NCBI RefSeq assembly: GCF_009377185.1
Contig: NZ_VJZC01000012.1
Coordinates: forward strand, 1 to 59,016
From: Streptomyces spongiae
GTDB taxonomy: Bacteria; Actinomycetota; Actinomycetes; Streptomycetales; Streptomycetaceae
Direction: 5' to 3'
Length of the DNA: 59,016 nucleotides
Shown here: piece by piece, positions 17,514 to 25,263 of the stretch
Position numbering within the stretch: position 1 is the stretch's first letter
Layout: every line of letters begins with the position of its first letter
Made by a program: the position numbers and the translations under genes
The notes under the pieces: model-generated
The model's input: only the letters and a program-made list of their open reading frames with translations
Database searches by the model: none
What the model was told of the DNA's origin: nothing

Positions 17514-17557
17514 CCGGCGGCTCGGGGACAGCGGGTCAGACCCCCACGAGCCGCCGG
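17514..17557. terminator. Bidirectional hairpin between popR and clpP4
   Basis: CCGGCGGCTCG (17514-17524) and CGAGCCGCCGG (17547-17557) form a perfect 11-bp stem with a 22-base loop. It starts just after the popR stop and its right arm lies in the last clpP4 codons, so both transcripts could end here. No T-tract. Confidence 0.5.
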
Positions 17558-18138
17558 CTCAGCACAACATCGGCGAGCCCGTACGCCACGGCCTCCTCGG
17601 CGGTGAAGACCTTGTCACGGTCCATGTCCGCGCGGAGCGTCGCAACGTCGTGGTGGGTGTGCCGGGCGAGGACCTCCTCGACCTGGGAGCGGATCCGGAC
17701 CATCTCCTTCGCCTGGAGGGAGAGGTCCGAGGCCGTTCCCTGGCGGCCGCCACTCGCGGGTTGCCCGAGCAGCACCCGTGCGTGTTCCAGGACGGAGCGT
17801 CGGCCCGGGTCCCCGCCCGCCAGCAGGACCGCCGCGGTGGAGGCCGCCTGACCCACGCAGCATGTCGAGATGGGCGCCTGCACGTACGTCATCGTGTCGT
17901 AGATCGCCATGAGCGAAGTGAACGATCCGCCGGGCGAGTTGATGTAGATCGCGATCTCGCTCTCCGGCGCCGACGACTCCAGGTGGAGGAGCTGCGCGAT
18001 CACGACGTTGGCGACCCCGTCGTCGATCTCGGTGCCGAGGAAGATGATCCGTTCGTTCAGCAGCCGGCTGAAGACGTCGTACGACCGCTCGCCCTGCGGG
18101 GTCCTCTCGACGACGTTCGGAATCGTGTACGTTCCCAT
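17536..18138 (-). CDS. clpP4: ClpP4 protease subunit, catalytic His replaced by Gly
   Basis: 200 residues, ClpP fold throughout. The nucleophile Ser100 (GQAAS) and Asp171 ([10 protein letters not shown]) are present. The motif that normally reads HQP with the catalytic His reads LLGQPASG here, so Gly125 replaces the His. The handle-helix Gln/Lys region and the AVAYGLAD end are normal. Starts 2 bases after the clpP3 stop (TAG AG ATG), so it is co-translated. It probably forms a mixed tetradecamer with ClpP3 and contributes structure or regulation rather than normal peptidase activity. Assigned as ClpP4 from order and pairing with popR. Confidence 0.85.
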   Translation of the reverse strand: MGTYTIPNVVERTPQGERSYDVFSRLLNERIIFLGTEIDDGVANVVIAQLLHLESSAPESEIAIYINSPGGSFTSLMAIYDTMTYVQAPISTCCVGQAASTAAVLLAGGDPGRRSVLEHARVLLGQPASGGRQGTASDLSLQAKEMVRIRSQVEEVLARHTHHDVATLRADMDRDKVFTAEEAVAYGLADVVLSRRLVGV

Positions 18139-18140
18139 CT

Positions 18141-18794
18141 CTACAGCCCCATCCTGCGTCGTGACGAGGCCGGCCGGACGTCGCTGAACGACTCCACGAC
18201 CTGGTCGACCATCCCGTACTCCTTCGCCTGCTCGGCCGTGAACCACCGGTCGCGGTCGCCGTCCCGGGAGATGGTCTCCTCGGTCTGGCCGGTGTGCTCC
18301 GCGGTGATCCGCTCGATGGTCCTCTTGGTGAACTCCAGGTTCTCCGCCTGGATCTCGATGTCGGCGGTGGTGCCCCCGATGCCGCCTGACGGCTGGTGCA
18401 TCATGATCCGCGCGTTCGGCAGCGCGAACCGCTTCCCGTTCGTGCCCACGCTGAGCAGGAACTGCCCCATGCTCGCGGCGAAGCCCATCACGAGCGTGGC
18501 CACGTCGTTCGGGATCAGCCGCATGGTGTCGTAGATCGCGAGGCCCGCGGTCACCGACCCGCCGGGGCTGTTGATGTAGAGACCGATGTCGGTGCGCGGG
18601 TCCTCCGCGGACAGAATCAGCAGCTGGGAGCAGACCCGGTTGGCGGAGACCTCGTCGACCTGCGTGCCGAGGAACACGATCCGCTGCGCGAGCAGTTGCG
18701 CGGCCAGATGGTCGTCGAAACGCGACGGAGGCGTGTCCCCCTCCTCGGCCCGTGGAGCGAGAGCCGGCGCCCAGCCGGTGATCAGTGACGTCAT
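18141..18794 (-). CDS. clpP3: ClpP3 protease subunit
   Basis: 217 residues from ATG 18794 with GGGAGG 5-10 bases upstream. Full catalytic triad: Ser108 (GFAASMG), His133 (IMMHQP) and Asp178 (ISRDGDRD). The N-terminus has a 30-residue Pro/Ala/Glu segment before the ClpP core. First gene of the clpP3-clpP4 operon, about 85 bases downstream of a PopR-box palindrome. In S. lividans this operon is silent unless ClpP1P2 activity falls and PopR accumulates. Acts in the cytoplasm with a Clp ATPase not encoded here. Confidence 0.88.
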   Translation of the reverse strand: MTSLITGWAPALAPRAEEGDTPPSRFDDHLAAQLLAQRIVFLGTQVDEVSANRVCSQLLILSAEDPRTDIGLYINSPGGSVTAGLAIYDTMRLIPNDVATLVMGFAASMGQFLLSVGTNGKRFALPNARIMMHQPSGGIGGTTADIEIQAENLEFTKRTIERITAEHTGQTEETISRDGDRDRWFTAEQAKEYGMVDQVVESFSDVRPASSRRRMGL

Positions 18795-18878
18795 GGGTCC
18801 TCCCTGTCGTGAACGGTTGCGCGGCGGCGATCCCGCCTCCTCCACTCTCGCCACGAAACACCTCTGACATGGGATTTC

Positions 18879-18893
18879 TCTGCCCGCGGCAGA
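18879..18893. promoter_or_regulatory. PopR box (TCTGCC-3-GGCAGA) upstream of clpP3
   Basis: TCTGCC CGC GGCAGA is a perfect 6-3-6 palindrome 85 bases upstream of the clpP3 ATG. It matches the inverted-repeat PopR operator reported for the S. lividans clpP3 promoter (TTCTGCC-3N-GGCAGAA) at all central positions. The only strong palindrome between clpP3 and the flanking relic. Confidence 0.75.
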
Positions 18894-18897
18894 TTCG

Positions 18898-19140
18898 CTA
18901 CGAGCAGAGGAGCACTGCCGTGTCCTCCAAGGAGGCGTGCACTCCGGCGACATGGCCGTCGGGGCGGAGGAGCACCGTGCGTACGCCGGCCCAGTCCGCC
19001 GAGGGCTCCGGGAAGGAGGCTCGGCGCACGGTGAGCCCGGGGAGCGTCCGGTCGGCCGGTGACTCGCCCTCCGAGGCCGGCGCCAGCCGCAGCAGGACGT
19101 ACGCGTCGGCGCGCAGGAGGGCGAACAGGGAGAGGGGGCG
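18898..19140 (-). pseudogene. C-terminal relic of an FAD-dependent aromatic monooxygenase
   Basis: The minus-strand frame ending at TAG 18898-18900 encodes about 80 residues (LFALLRADAYVLLRL ... ADWAGVRTVLLRPDGHVAGV) like the thioredoxin-like C-terminal domain of RdmE/TetX-type FAD hydroxylases, including the near-invariant LLRPDGHVA. No FAD-binding N-terminal domain exists: to the right the sequence becomes a TetR C-terminal domain on the other strand at about 19140. I read it as a dead fragment. Confidence 0.55.
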
Positions 19141-19434
19141 GCCGGTTTCGACACCCTGCGCTTCGCCGACACGCTCGTCGGTGCCCTGCTCGACGGTGGC
19201 ATGACCGAACGCGAGGCGGCATGGACCGTCTGGGCGGTCAGCTATTTCACGCTCGGGCTGACCCAGGAGGAGCAGGCCGTGCCGGTGTCCGGGGGCGACC
19301 GCGTCGCCCAGTCGGTCTCCGGCACGAGCCACCCCTCACTGCACCGGGTTCTCGCACACCTCGACGCCGGATCCTTCGACGAGCGCTTCGAGTTCGGGGT
19401 CCGCGCGCTCATCGGCCGAGGTGCCCGTGCGTGA
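19141..19434 (+). pseudogene. C-terminal relic of a TetR-class repressor
   Basis: The plus-strand frame from about 19141 to TGA 19434 reads GFDTLRFADTLVGALLDGG, WAVSYFTLGLTQEEQA and a DERFEFGVRALIGRG end, a typical TetR_C ligand/dimer domain. The DNA-binding N-terminus (about 110 residues) is missing, and the sequence joins the monooxygenase relic head-on. An ATG at 19201 exists but would give only 77 residues without HTH. Confidence 0.6.
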
Positions 19435-19460
19435 CGTCGTCCGCCTCACGGGGGCGGCGG

Positions 19461-20687
19461 TTACCGCACCGCCTCCCGCAGTTGCCGGAAGAACGCCCGC
19501 ACATCGCCCACCAGCAGGTCCGGCTCCTCCAGCGCCGCGAAGTGGCCTCCCCGGTCGAACTCCGTCCATCGCACGATGGTGTTCGTACGGTCCGCGATGT
19601 GCCTCAGCGGTATGAAGTTCTCCTCCGGGAGGACGGCCAGTGCCGTCGGGGTCGTGGAGGGGTCCGGCGGGGCGCCCCAGCCGTCGGCGTGGGCGCGCTC
19701 GTAGTAGATGCGCGCCGAGGAGCCCGCGGTGCCGGTCAGCCAGTACAGCATCACGTTGGTCAGCAGCAGATCGCGGTCCACGGCCTCCTCGGGACGGTCC
19801 CCGGAGTCGGTCCATTCCGCGAACTTCTCGGCGATCCAGGCGAGTTGCCCGACCGGCGAATCGGTCAGCGCGTACGCCAACGTCTGCGGGCGGGTGGACT
19901 GCACGACGCCGTACCCCTGCCTCTCGCGCACCCACTCCTCGGTGCGCGCCCACGAGGCCAGCGTGCGCTCGCGCTCCTTGGGGCTCAGCCCCGCCAGTTC
20001 CTCCTCTGTGGGCGGTGCCACCGCGGCGGAGTCCGGGAGCAGGTTGAGGTGGACGCCGATGACGTGGCCGGGACGGATGCGGCCCAACTCCCGGGAGATC
20101 GCCGCGCCCCAGTCCCCGCCCTGTGCGCCGTACCGCCGGTAGCCGAGCCGCTCCATCAGCTCGGCCCACGCGGCCGCGACGCGGCGGAACTCCCAGCCGG
20201 GCTCCCGCGTCGGCCCGGACAGGCCGAACCCCGGGATGCTGGGGATCACCAGGTGGAACGCGTCCTCGGGATCGCCGCCGTGCGCCCGTGGGTCGGTCAA
20301 CGGCCCGACCATGTCCGTGAACTCGACGATCGAGCCCGGCCAGCCGTGGGTGATCACCAGCGGTGTCGCGTCGGGCTCCGGTGACCGGATGTGCGCGAAG
20401 TGCACGGTCGCGCCGTCGATCTCCGTGGTGAACTGCGGCCACGTGTTCAGCCGTGCTTCCGCGGCCCGCCAGTCGTAGTCGTGCCGCCAGTACCGTACGA
20501 GCTCCCGCAGATGATCCAGGGGAACGCCGTACGACCAGCCCACGCCGGGAAGTTCGTCCGGCCAGCGCGTCAGGTCGAGCCGGGCGTGCAGATCGTCGAG
20601 GTCGGTCCCGGGGATGTCGAGGCGGAACGGGCGGATGGCGTCGGCGCCGTCCAGGTCGTTCGTGCCCTCTGCGTTCGAAGAGATCAT
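19461..20687 (-). CDS. Epoxide hydrolase (EHN + alpha/beta-hydrolase)
   Basis: 408 residues from ATG 20687. The N-terminal epoxide-hydrolase domain (about 18-105; IRPFRLDIPGTDLDDLHARL, RWPDELPG) is followed by the alpha/beta-hydrolase core with oxyanion motif HGWPG (114-118), nucleophile Asp192 (QGGDWGA) and catalytic His382 (RGGHFAALE). Such enzymes open epoxides to diols through an Asp-ester intermediate in the cytoplasm. A TAACAT box ends 8 bases before the ATG and no ribosome site is seen, so the transcript may be leaderless or nearly so. Divergent from the VOC gene. Confidence 0.9.
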   Translation of the reverse strand: MISSNAEGTNDLDGADAIRPFRLDIPGTDLDDLHARLDLTRWPDELPGVGWSYGVPLDHLRELVRYWRHDYDWRAAEARLNTWPQFTTEIDGATVHFAHIRSPEPDATPLVITHGWPGSIVEFTDMVGPLTDPRAHGGDPEDAFHLVIPSIPGFGLSGPTREPGWEFRRVAAAWAELMERLGYRRYGAQGGDWGAAISRELGRIRPGHVIGVHLNLLPDSAAVAPPTEEELAGLSPKERERTLASWARTEEWVRERQGYGVVQSTRPQTLAYALTDSPVGQLAWIAEKFAEWTDSGDRPEEAVDRDLLLTNVMLYWLTGTAGSSARIYYERAHADGWGAPPDPSTTPTALAVLPEENFIPLRHIADRTNTIVRWTEFDRGGHFAALEEPDLLVGDVRAFFRQLREAVR

Positions 20688-20695
20688 GTGCGGCG

Positions 20696-20701
20696 ATGTT
20701 A
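20696..20701 (-). promoter_or_regulatory. Putative -10 box TAACAT for the epoxide hydrolase gene
   Basis: TAACAT on the minus strand ends 8 bases before the ATG at 20687, with no Shine-Dalgarno between. Fits a leaderless or near-leaderless start. Confidence 0.3.
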
Positions 20702-20812
20702 GTTCCGTGAGGTGGTCCGGCCTACGGAAAATCGTGCCCGCGCCACCGATGAGTTCGTGGACGAGGATCGGTCGATACAGGTGACGACACTCTCGCGCCC
20801 GAGGAGGCATCC

Positions 20813-21295
20813 ATGCCCGCGAACGGATTCACCACCTGTCTGTGGTTCGACGGCCAGGCCGAGGAGGCGGCACACTTCTACGTCTCGGTCTTCAAGAACT
20901 CCAGCATCGGCCGGATCGCCCGCTACACCGAAGGCGGGATGGGCACCGCCGGATCCGTGATGACCGTGGAGTTCGTGGCGAACGGCCAGCAGTTCGTCGC
21001 GCTGAACGGCGGTCCGGAGTTCAGGTTCACCGAGGCGATCTCCTTCCAGATCCTCTGCGAGGACCAGGCCGAGGTCGACCACTACTGGAACAAGCTGACC
21101 GACGGGGGCGGTGAGGGCGGCCCCTGCGGCTGGCTCAAGGACAAGTACGGCGTGTCCTGGCAGGTCGTCCCCAGCAGGCTCATCGACATGGTCACCGATC
21201 CGGACCCGGAGAGGGCGGCTCGCGCCACCAAGGTCATGCTCACGATGGGCAAGCTCGACCTCCCCACCCTGGAGAAGGCGTACGCGGGCGAGTAG
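20813..21295 (+). CDS. VOC-family protein (PhnB-like)
   Basis: 160 residues with a strong GAGGAGG ribosome site before ATG 20813. One PhnB/3-demethylubiquinone-methyltransferase-like VOC fold: FTTCLWFDGQAEEAAHFYVS, MTVEFVANGQQFVALNGGP, and CGWLKDKYGVSWQVVPSRL, which is the family signature. These proteins bind small ligands or act as isomerases/glyoxalases; specific chemistry is unknown. A hairpin follows the stop at once. Confidence 0.88.
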   Translation: MPANGFTTCLWFDGQAEEAAHFYVSVFKNSSIGRIARYTEGGMGTAGSVMTVEFVANGQQFVALNGGPEFRFTEAISFQILCEDQAEVDHYWNKLTDGGGEGGPCGWLKDKYGVSWQVVPSRLIDMVTDPDPERAARATKVMLTMGKLDLPTLEKAYAGE

Positions 21296-21296
21296 A

Positions 21297-21315
21297 AGTG
21301 CCCCGCGGCGGCACT
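21297..21315 (+). terminator. Hairpin after the PhnB-like gene
   Basis: AGTGCC (21297-21302) and GGCACT (21310-21315) form a 6-bp stem with a 7-base GC-rich loop, starting 2 bases after the stop codon. No T-run. Confidence 0.45.
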
Positions 21316-21526
21316 CTGGTGCGGTCGGTCGCCCTCTCGTACGGACACCGTGCGGCGGGGCGACCGACGCGTGTCCGCCGGCCGGCCCGTCCGCGATGCG
21401 GATTCCCGATATCACTTCGTGACAGGTCGTATGCCAGGACGGGATGTGTTGTTTACCTTTTCCGGGTGGAAGTGATCCCGGGCGGCGGTAAGGCTGACAG
21501 CTCCCCCACAGGCCCCCGGAGGATCA

Positions 21527-22498
21527 GTGAACGTCTCCCTTACCGGCTGGGTGCTGACCATCGCAGTGCTCTGCGTGCTCATCGCCGTCGACTTCTTCAT
21601 CGGTCGCAAACCCCATGACGTGTCGATCAAGGAGGCCGGCATCTGGTCGGCCGTCTGGATCGCCCTCGCCATCGCGTTCGGACTGGGCGTACTGGCCTTC
21701 GCCGGCGGCAAGCCCGCGGGTGAGTTCTTCGCCGGATTCATCACGGAAAAGTCGCTGAGCGTCGACAACCTGTTCGTCTTCGTGCTGATCATGGCGAAGT
21801 TCGCGGTGCCCTCGCAGTACCAGCAGCGTGTGCTGATGATCGGCGTCCTCATGGCGCTGGTGCTGCGCGCGGGGTTCATCGCGGCCGGCGCGGCGATCAT
21901 CTCCACGTTCTCCTGGGTCTTCTACATCTTCGGCGCCTTCCTCGTCTGGACCGCCTGGAAGCTCGTCCAGGACGCCCGCAAGGGGAGCCACGACGAGGAG
22001 TACGAGGAGAACAAGCTGCTCAAGGCGGTCGAGAAGCGCTTCGGAGTGGCCGACCAGTACCACGGCACCAAGCTGTGGATCGAGGAGAACGGCAAGCGGG
22101 TCATGACCCCGATGCTGGTCGTCATGCTGGCGATCGGCTCCACGGACGTGCTGTTCGCGCTCGACTCCATCCCCGCGATCTACGGCCTGACCCAGGACCC
22201 GTACATCGTGTTCACCGCCAACGCCTTCGCCCTGATGGGCCTGCGCCAGCTGTACTTCCTCATCGGCGGCCTGCTGAAGAAGCTGGTCCACCTCTCCTAC
22301 GGACTGTCGATCATCCTCGGCTTCATCGGCGTCAAGCTGGTGCTCCACGCCCTGCACGAGTCCGGCGTCCACGTCCCCGAGATCAGCATTCCCTTCTCAC
22401 TCGGCTTCATCGTCCTGGTCCTCGCGGTGACGACCGCGACCAGCCTGTGGGCGACGAAGAAGCAGACGCAGGAGCCCCGGTCGGACCTCGTCGGCTGA
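21527..22498 (+). CDS. TerC-family integral membrane protein
   Basis: 323 residues from GTG 21527 with GGAGG 5-9 bases upstream. About nine helices with the TerC/Alx signatures: FFAGFITEKSLSVDNLFVF in the first half and IGSTDVLFALDSIPAIYGLT in the second, both with the conserved acidic residues thought to bind Mn2+. Family members export manganese or support metal loading of secreted proteins; the tellurite-resistance name is historical. The intergenic leader (21316-21526) holds a possible -10 (TACCTT, 21454-21459) but no recognisable Mn riboswitch. Ends at a strong terminator. Confidence 0.92.
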   Translation: MNVSLTGWVLTIAVLCVLIAVDFFIGRKPHDVSIKEAGIWSAVWIALAIAFGLGVLAFAGGKPAGEFFAGFITEKSLSVDNLFVFVLIMAKFAVPSQYQQRVLMIGVLMALVLRAGFIAAGAAIISTFSWVFYIFGAFLVWTAWKLVQDARKGSHDEEYEENKLLKAVEKRFGVADQYHGTKLWIEENGKRVMTPMLVVMLAIGSTDVLFALDSIPAIYGLTQDPYIVFTANAFALMGLRQLYFLIGGLLKKLVHLSYGLSIILGFIGVKLVLHALHESGVHVPEISIPFSLGFIVLVLAVTTATSLWATKKQTQEPRSDLVG

Positions 22499-22520
22499 GC
22501 CACCGCCGCCAGATCGATCA

Positions 22521-22555
22521 CCGCACGCCCCGGCCGCTCCGGTCGGGGCGTGCGG
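22521..22555 (+). terminator. Strong GC hairpin after the terC-family gene
   Basis: A 15-bp stem (22521-22535 with 22541-22555), one G-U wobble, and a 5-base loop GCTCC, 22 bases after the TerC stop. Arms read CCGCACGCCCCGGCC and GGTCGGGGCGTGCGG. The best-formed hairpin terminator in the window. Confidence 0.75.
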
Positions 22556-22680
22556 CGTGCTGTGCGGGGTTGTGCCCCGCGGGCACTGTCCGTGACGCCC
22601 GTGTGTCCCACGGTGGATTTCCCGGTACCGGGGGTTGGCGTGAAACCGACCCCCCGTTATCGTTCACGGACTTCACTCAA

Positions 22681-22696
22681 TCGTTCCGCTGAACGA
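22681..22696. promoter_or_regulatory. Inverted repeat TCGTTC-4-GAACGA before the second peptide operon
   Basis: TCGTTC cgct GAACGA is a perfect 6-4-6 inverted repeat ending 24 bases before the binding-protein ATG, just ahead of its GGGGAGGGG ribosome site. Another TCGTTC lies 21 bases upstream (22660-22665), and a GGGGG/CCCCC hairpin-like repeat lies at 22630-22654. A candidate operator for the TetR regulator encoded at the end of this operon. Confidence 0.45.
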
Positions 22697-22720
22697 ATAG
22701 CGGGGAGGGGCGGTCGGTTC

Positions 22721-24304
22721 ATGTCCGACATCCACCACCCGGGACGGCGGTCGGTCCTTGCCGCGGGCGCCGCCGGTGCCGCGTCACTCGGCGCCTCCTG
22801 GCTGCTCACCGGCTGCACGGGCGCCGCGTCCGCCCCCGTGCTGCCAGTCGCCGCACAGCAGGGCGCCCCCGACCGGGGTGGCACCCTTCGCATCGCCCGG
22901 CCTCCCGCCTCCGACGCCGAGACGCTGGATCCGGCCAGCGCGCTGTCGGCGTACGAATACCTGGGCGCCCTCTACAACCGGCTCGTCCGTGTAGACAAGG
23001 ACGGCACCCTCGTGCCCGACCTCGCCGAGTCCTGGGAGCCCGACGGCAAGGCCCGCACCTGGACCTTCCGGCTCCGCAAAGGCGTCACCTTCCACGACGG
23101 GCGGGACTTCACAGCGGCCGACGCCGTCTACACCCTGCGCCACATCCTCGACAAGAAGACCGCATCCCCGCAGGCAGCCGTCCTCGCCCCGCTCATCGAC
23201 CCGGACCGGCTGCGCACCCCGGACGACCACACCCTCGTCGTCCCGCTCAGGACTCCCCACGCCGAGTTCCCGACTCTCCTGACGCACTACAACTGCTACG
23301 TCGTCCCCGACGGCAGCGCCCGCTCGATCGGACGGACGGGCATCGGCACCGGCCCCTTCAAGCTGGAGTCCTTCGCACCCGCCGGGCCCGGCCGCGTCAC
23401 CGCGTTCGCGGACCACTGGCAGGGCCGCCCCGTCCTCGACGCCATCACCTTCTACACGGTCGCTGACATGTCGGCCCGCTCGAACGCCCTGCTCGCCGGG
23501 CAGGTCGACCTGCTCTCCCAGACCAACCTGGACTTCGCCACCGCCCGCGTGATCGCCGCCTCCGACCGCGCCACCATCGCCCGCGTCGAGAACGGCCAGT
23601 GGTACGTGCTGCCGATGCTCACCACCGAGAAGCCCTTCACCGACGTCCGCGTACGGCAGGCGATGAAGCTCGCCTACGACCCCGAGCACGTGGTCAAGGT
23701 CGCTCTGCAAGGTGCGGGCACCGCCGGCTGGGACAACCCCGTGCCGCCGAGCGACCCCGCCCACATCTCCGCACACCCGGAGCACGACCCGGAGAAGGCG
23801 CGGTACCTGCTGAAGAAGGCCGGGTACGAAGGGCTCGCCGTCGACCTCTACACGTCCTCCTACGACCCGGTGTTCACGCCGATGGCGCTCGCCTACCAGG
23901 ACTCCGCCCGGCGCGCCGGCATCCGCGTCCGGGTCAAGACGGCCGCCGCGGACTCGTACTACACGCAGATCTGGATGAAGAAACCGCTGATGGCCACCTA
24001 CTGGTACACCGGCCGACCCGTCGACCAGCTCTTCACCCAGGTCTTCCGCAGCGGCTCCTCGTACAACGAGACCGCCTGGTCCGACAAGGACTTCGACGCC
24101 CTCCTCGACCGCGCCCGGCGCGAGACCGACGACACACGGCGGCGCGAACTTTACGGCGAGGCACAGACCTTCGTCATCGACAAGGGCGGGGCGATCACCC
24201 CGATGTTCGCCGACCGGCTCGTCGGGATCTCCCGGAAGGTACGCGGATACGCCGAGCACGGCTTCGAGTTCGACTACCTCGGCATCGGCCTGAAGGGAGC
24301 CTGA
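22721..24304 (+). CDS. Peptide-binding lipoprotein with Tat signal (SBP family 5)
   Basis: 527 residues from ATG 22721. The signal carries a twin arginine (GRRSVLAAG) and a lipobox (LLTGC), so it should be exported folded by Tat and lipid-anchored at Cys. The mature protein is a full-length DppA/OppA-type receptor: ETLDPASALSAYEYLGALYN, AESWEPDGKARTWTFRLRKG, and GVTFHDGRDFTAADAVYTL. First gene of a six-gene operon in which the following genes overlap or nearly touch. Intact, in contrast to the broken receptor at 12204-13862. Ligand class is peptides by family. Confidence 0.93.
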   Translation: MSDIHHPGRRSVLAAGAAGAASLGASWLLTGCTGAASAPVLPVAAQQGAPDRGGTLRIARPPASDAETLDPASALSAYEYLGALYNRLVRVDKDGTLVPDLAESWEPDGKARTWTFRLRKGVTFHDGRDFTAADAVYTLRHILDKKTASPQAAVLAPLIDPDRLRTPDDHTLVVPLRTPHAEFPTLLTHYNCYVVPDGSARSIGRTGIGTGPFKLESFAPAGPGRVTAFADHWQGRPVLDAITFYTVADMSARSNALLAGQVDLLSQTNLDFATARVIAASDRATIARVENGQWYVLPMLTTEKPFTDVRVRQAMKLAYDPEHVVKVALQGAGTAGWDNPVPPSDPAHISAHPEHDPEKARYLLKKAGYEGLAVDLYTSSYDPVFTPMALAYQDSARRAGIRVRVKTAAADSYYTQIWMKKPLMATYWYTGRPVDQLFTQVFRSGSSYNETAWSDKDFDALLDRARRETDDTRRRELYGEAQTFVIDKGGAITPMFADRLVGISRKVRGYAEHGFEFDYLGIGLKGA

Positions 24305-24306
24305 GC

Positions 24307-25263
24307 ATGCTGTCCTTCCTCGCCCGCCGCATCGCCGCCGCGCTGGGCACCCTGCTGCTCGCCTCCGTCCTGGTCTTCCTCGCCGTCCAGGCCCTGCCCG
24401 GCGACGTCGCCACCCAGGTCCTCGGCAAGGACGCCACCCCGGACGCCGTCGCCGCCCTGCGTGGGCAACTCGGCCTCGACCGACCCGCCTGGGAGCGGTA
24501 CACCGACTGGGTGGGCGGCGCCCTCCACGGCGACTTCGGCACCTCACTCGTCACCGGCAAGGCGGTCGGCGGCGAGGTGTCCGCGTACCTCGGCAACTCC
24601 GCGCTCATCGCCGGAATCACCATCCTCTTCGCCGTCACCGGCTCGATCGTCCTCGGCGTCCTCGCGGGCCTGTACCGCGACCGCTGGCCGGACCACCTGA
24701 TCTCCACCGTCAGCCTCGTCGGCATGAGCGTCCCCGAGTTCGTCGTCGCCACGGTGCTGGTGCTCTGCTTCTCCATCGCGCTGCCGTGGTTCCCGGCCGT
24801 CGTCCTGTACGGTCCGGACGCGTCGGTCGGCCAGCTCCTGCCCGCCGTGTGGCTGCCCGCCCTGGCCCTCGCCGTCGTCATGGCCGCGTACATCGTGCGG
24901 ATGGCCCGCACCTCCGTCATCGACGTGATGGCGAGCGAGTACGTCACCACGGCCCGCCTCAAGGGCCTGTCGACCTGGCGGGTCGTCACCCGGCACGCCC
25001 TGCCCGGCGCGCTCCTGCCCACCCTGCACGTCATCGCGCTCAACGTGGCGTGGCTCGCGGGCGGCGTCGCCGTCGTCGAGAACGTCTTCAACTACCCGGG
25101 CATCGGCAAACTGATGCTCTCCTCGGTGCAGAACCGCGACCTGCCCGTCATCCAGGCCATCGCCCTCGTCAGCTCCGTCGTGTACGTCGCCTGCAACCTC
25201 GCCGCCGACCTCGCGACCATGGCCCTCAACCCCAAGCTCCGTACGCGCGGGAGGACTCGATGA
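24307..25263 (+). CDS. Peptide ABC transporter permease (DppB type)
   Basis: 318 residues, starting 2 bases after the binding-protein stop. The DppB start (FLARRIAAALGTLLLASVLV), extracytoplasmic ALRGQLGLDRPAWERY, and EAA loop around YVTTARLKGLSTWRVVTRHA are present, with about six helices. Overlaps the next permease by ATGA. Confidence 0.93.
   Translation: MLSFLARRIAAALGTLLLASVLVFLAVQALPGDVATQVLGKDATPDAVAALRGQLGLDRPAWERYTDWVGGALHGDFGTSLVTGKAVGGEVSAYLGNSALIAGITILFAVTGSIVLGVLAGLYRDRWPDHLISTVSLVGMSVPEFVVATVLVLCFSIALPWFPAVVLYGPDASVGQLLPAVWLPALALAVVMAAYIVRMARTSVIDVMASEYVTTARLKGLSTWRVVTRHALPGALLPTLHVIALNVAWLAGGVAVVENVFNYPGIGKLMLSSVQNRDLPVIQAIALVSSVVYVACNLAADLATMALNPKLRTRGRTR

Noticed and set aside
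18898..19332. 144-residue minus-strand ORF as an intact small gene
   Set aside because: Its first half is antisense to the TetR C-terminal domain; only the last about 80 residues look like protein, and those match a C-terminal domain, so I call a relic.
21316..21526. Manganese (yybP-ykoY) riboswitch before the TerC-family gene
   Set aside because: I could not find the conserved core or paired elements; only a possible -10 hexamer.
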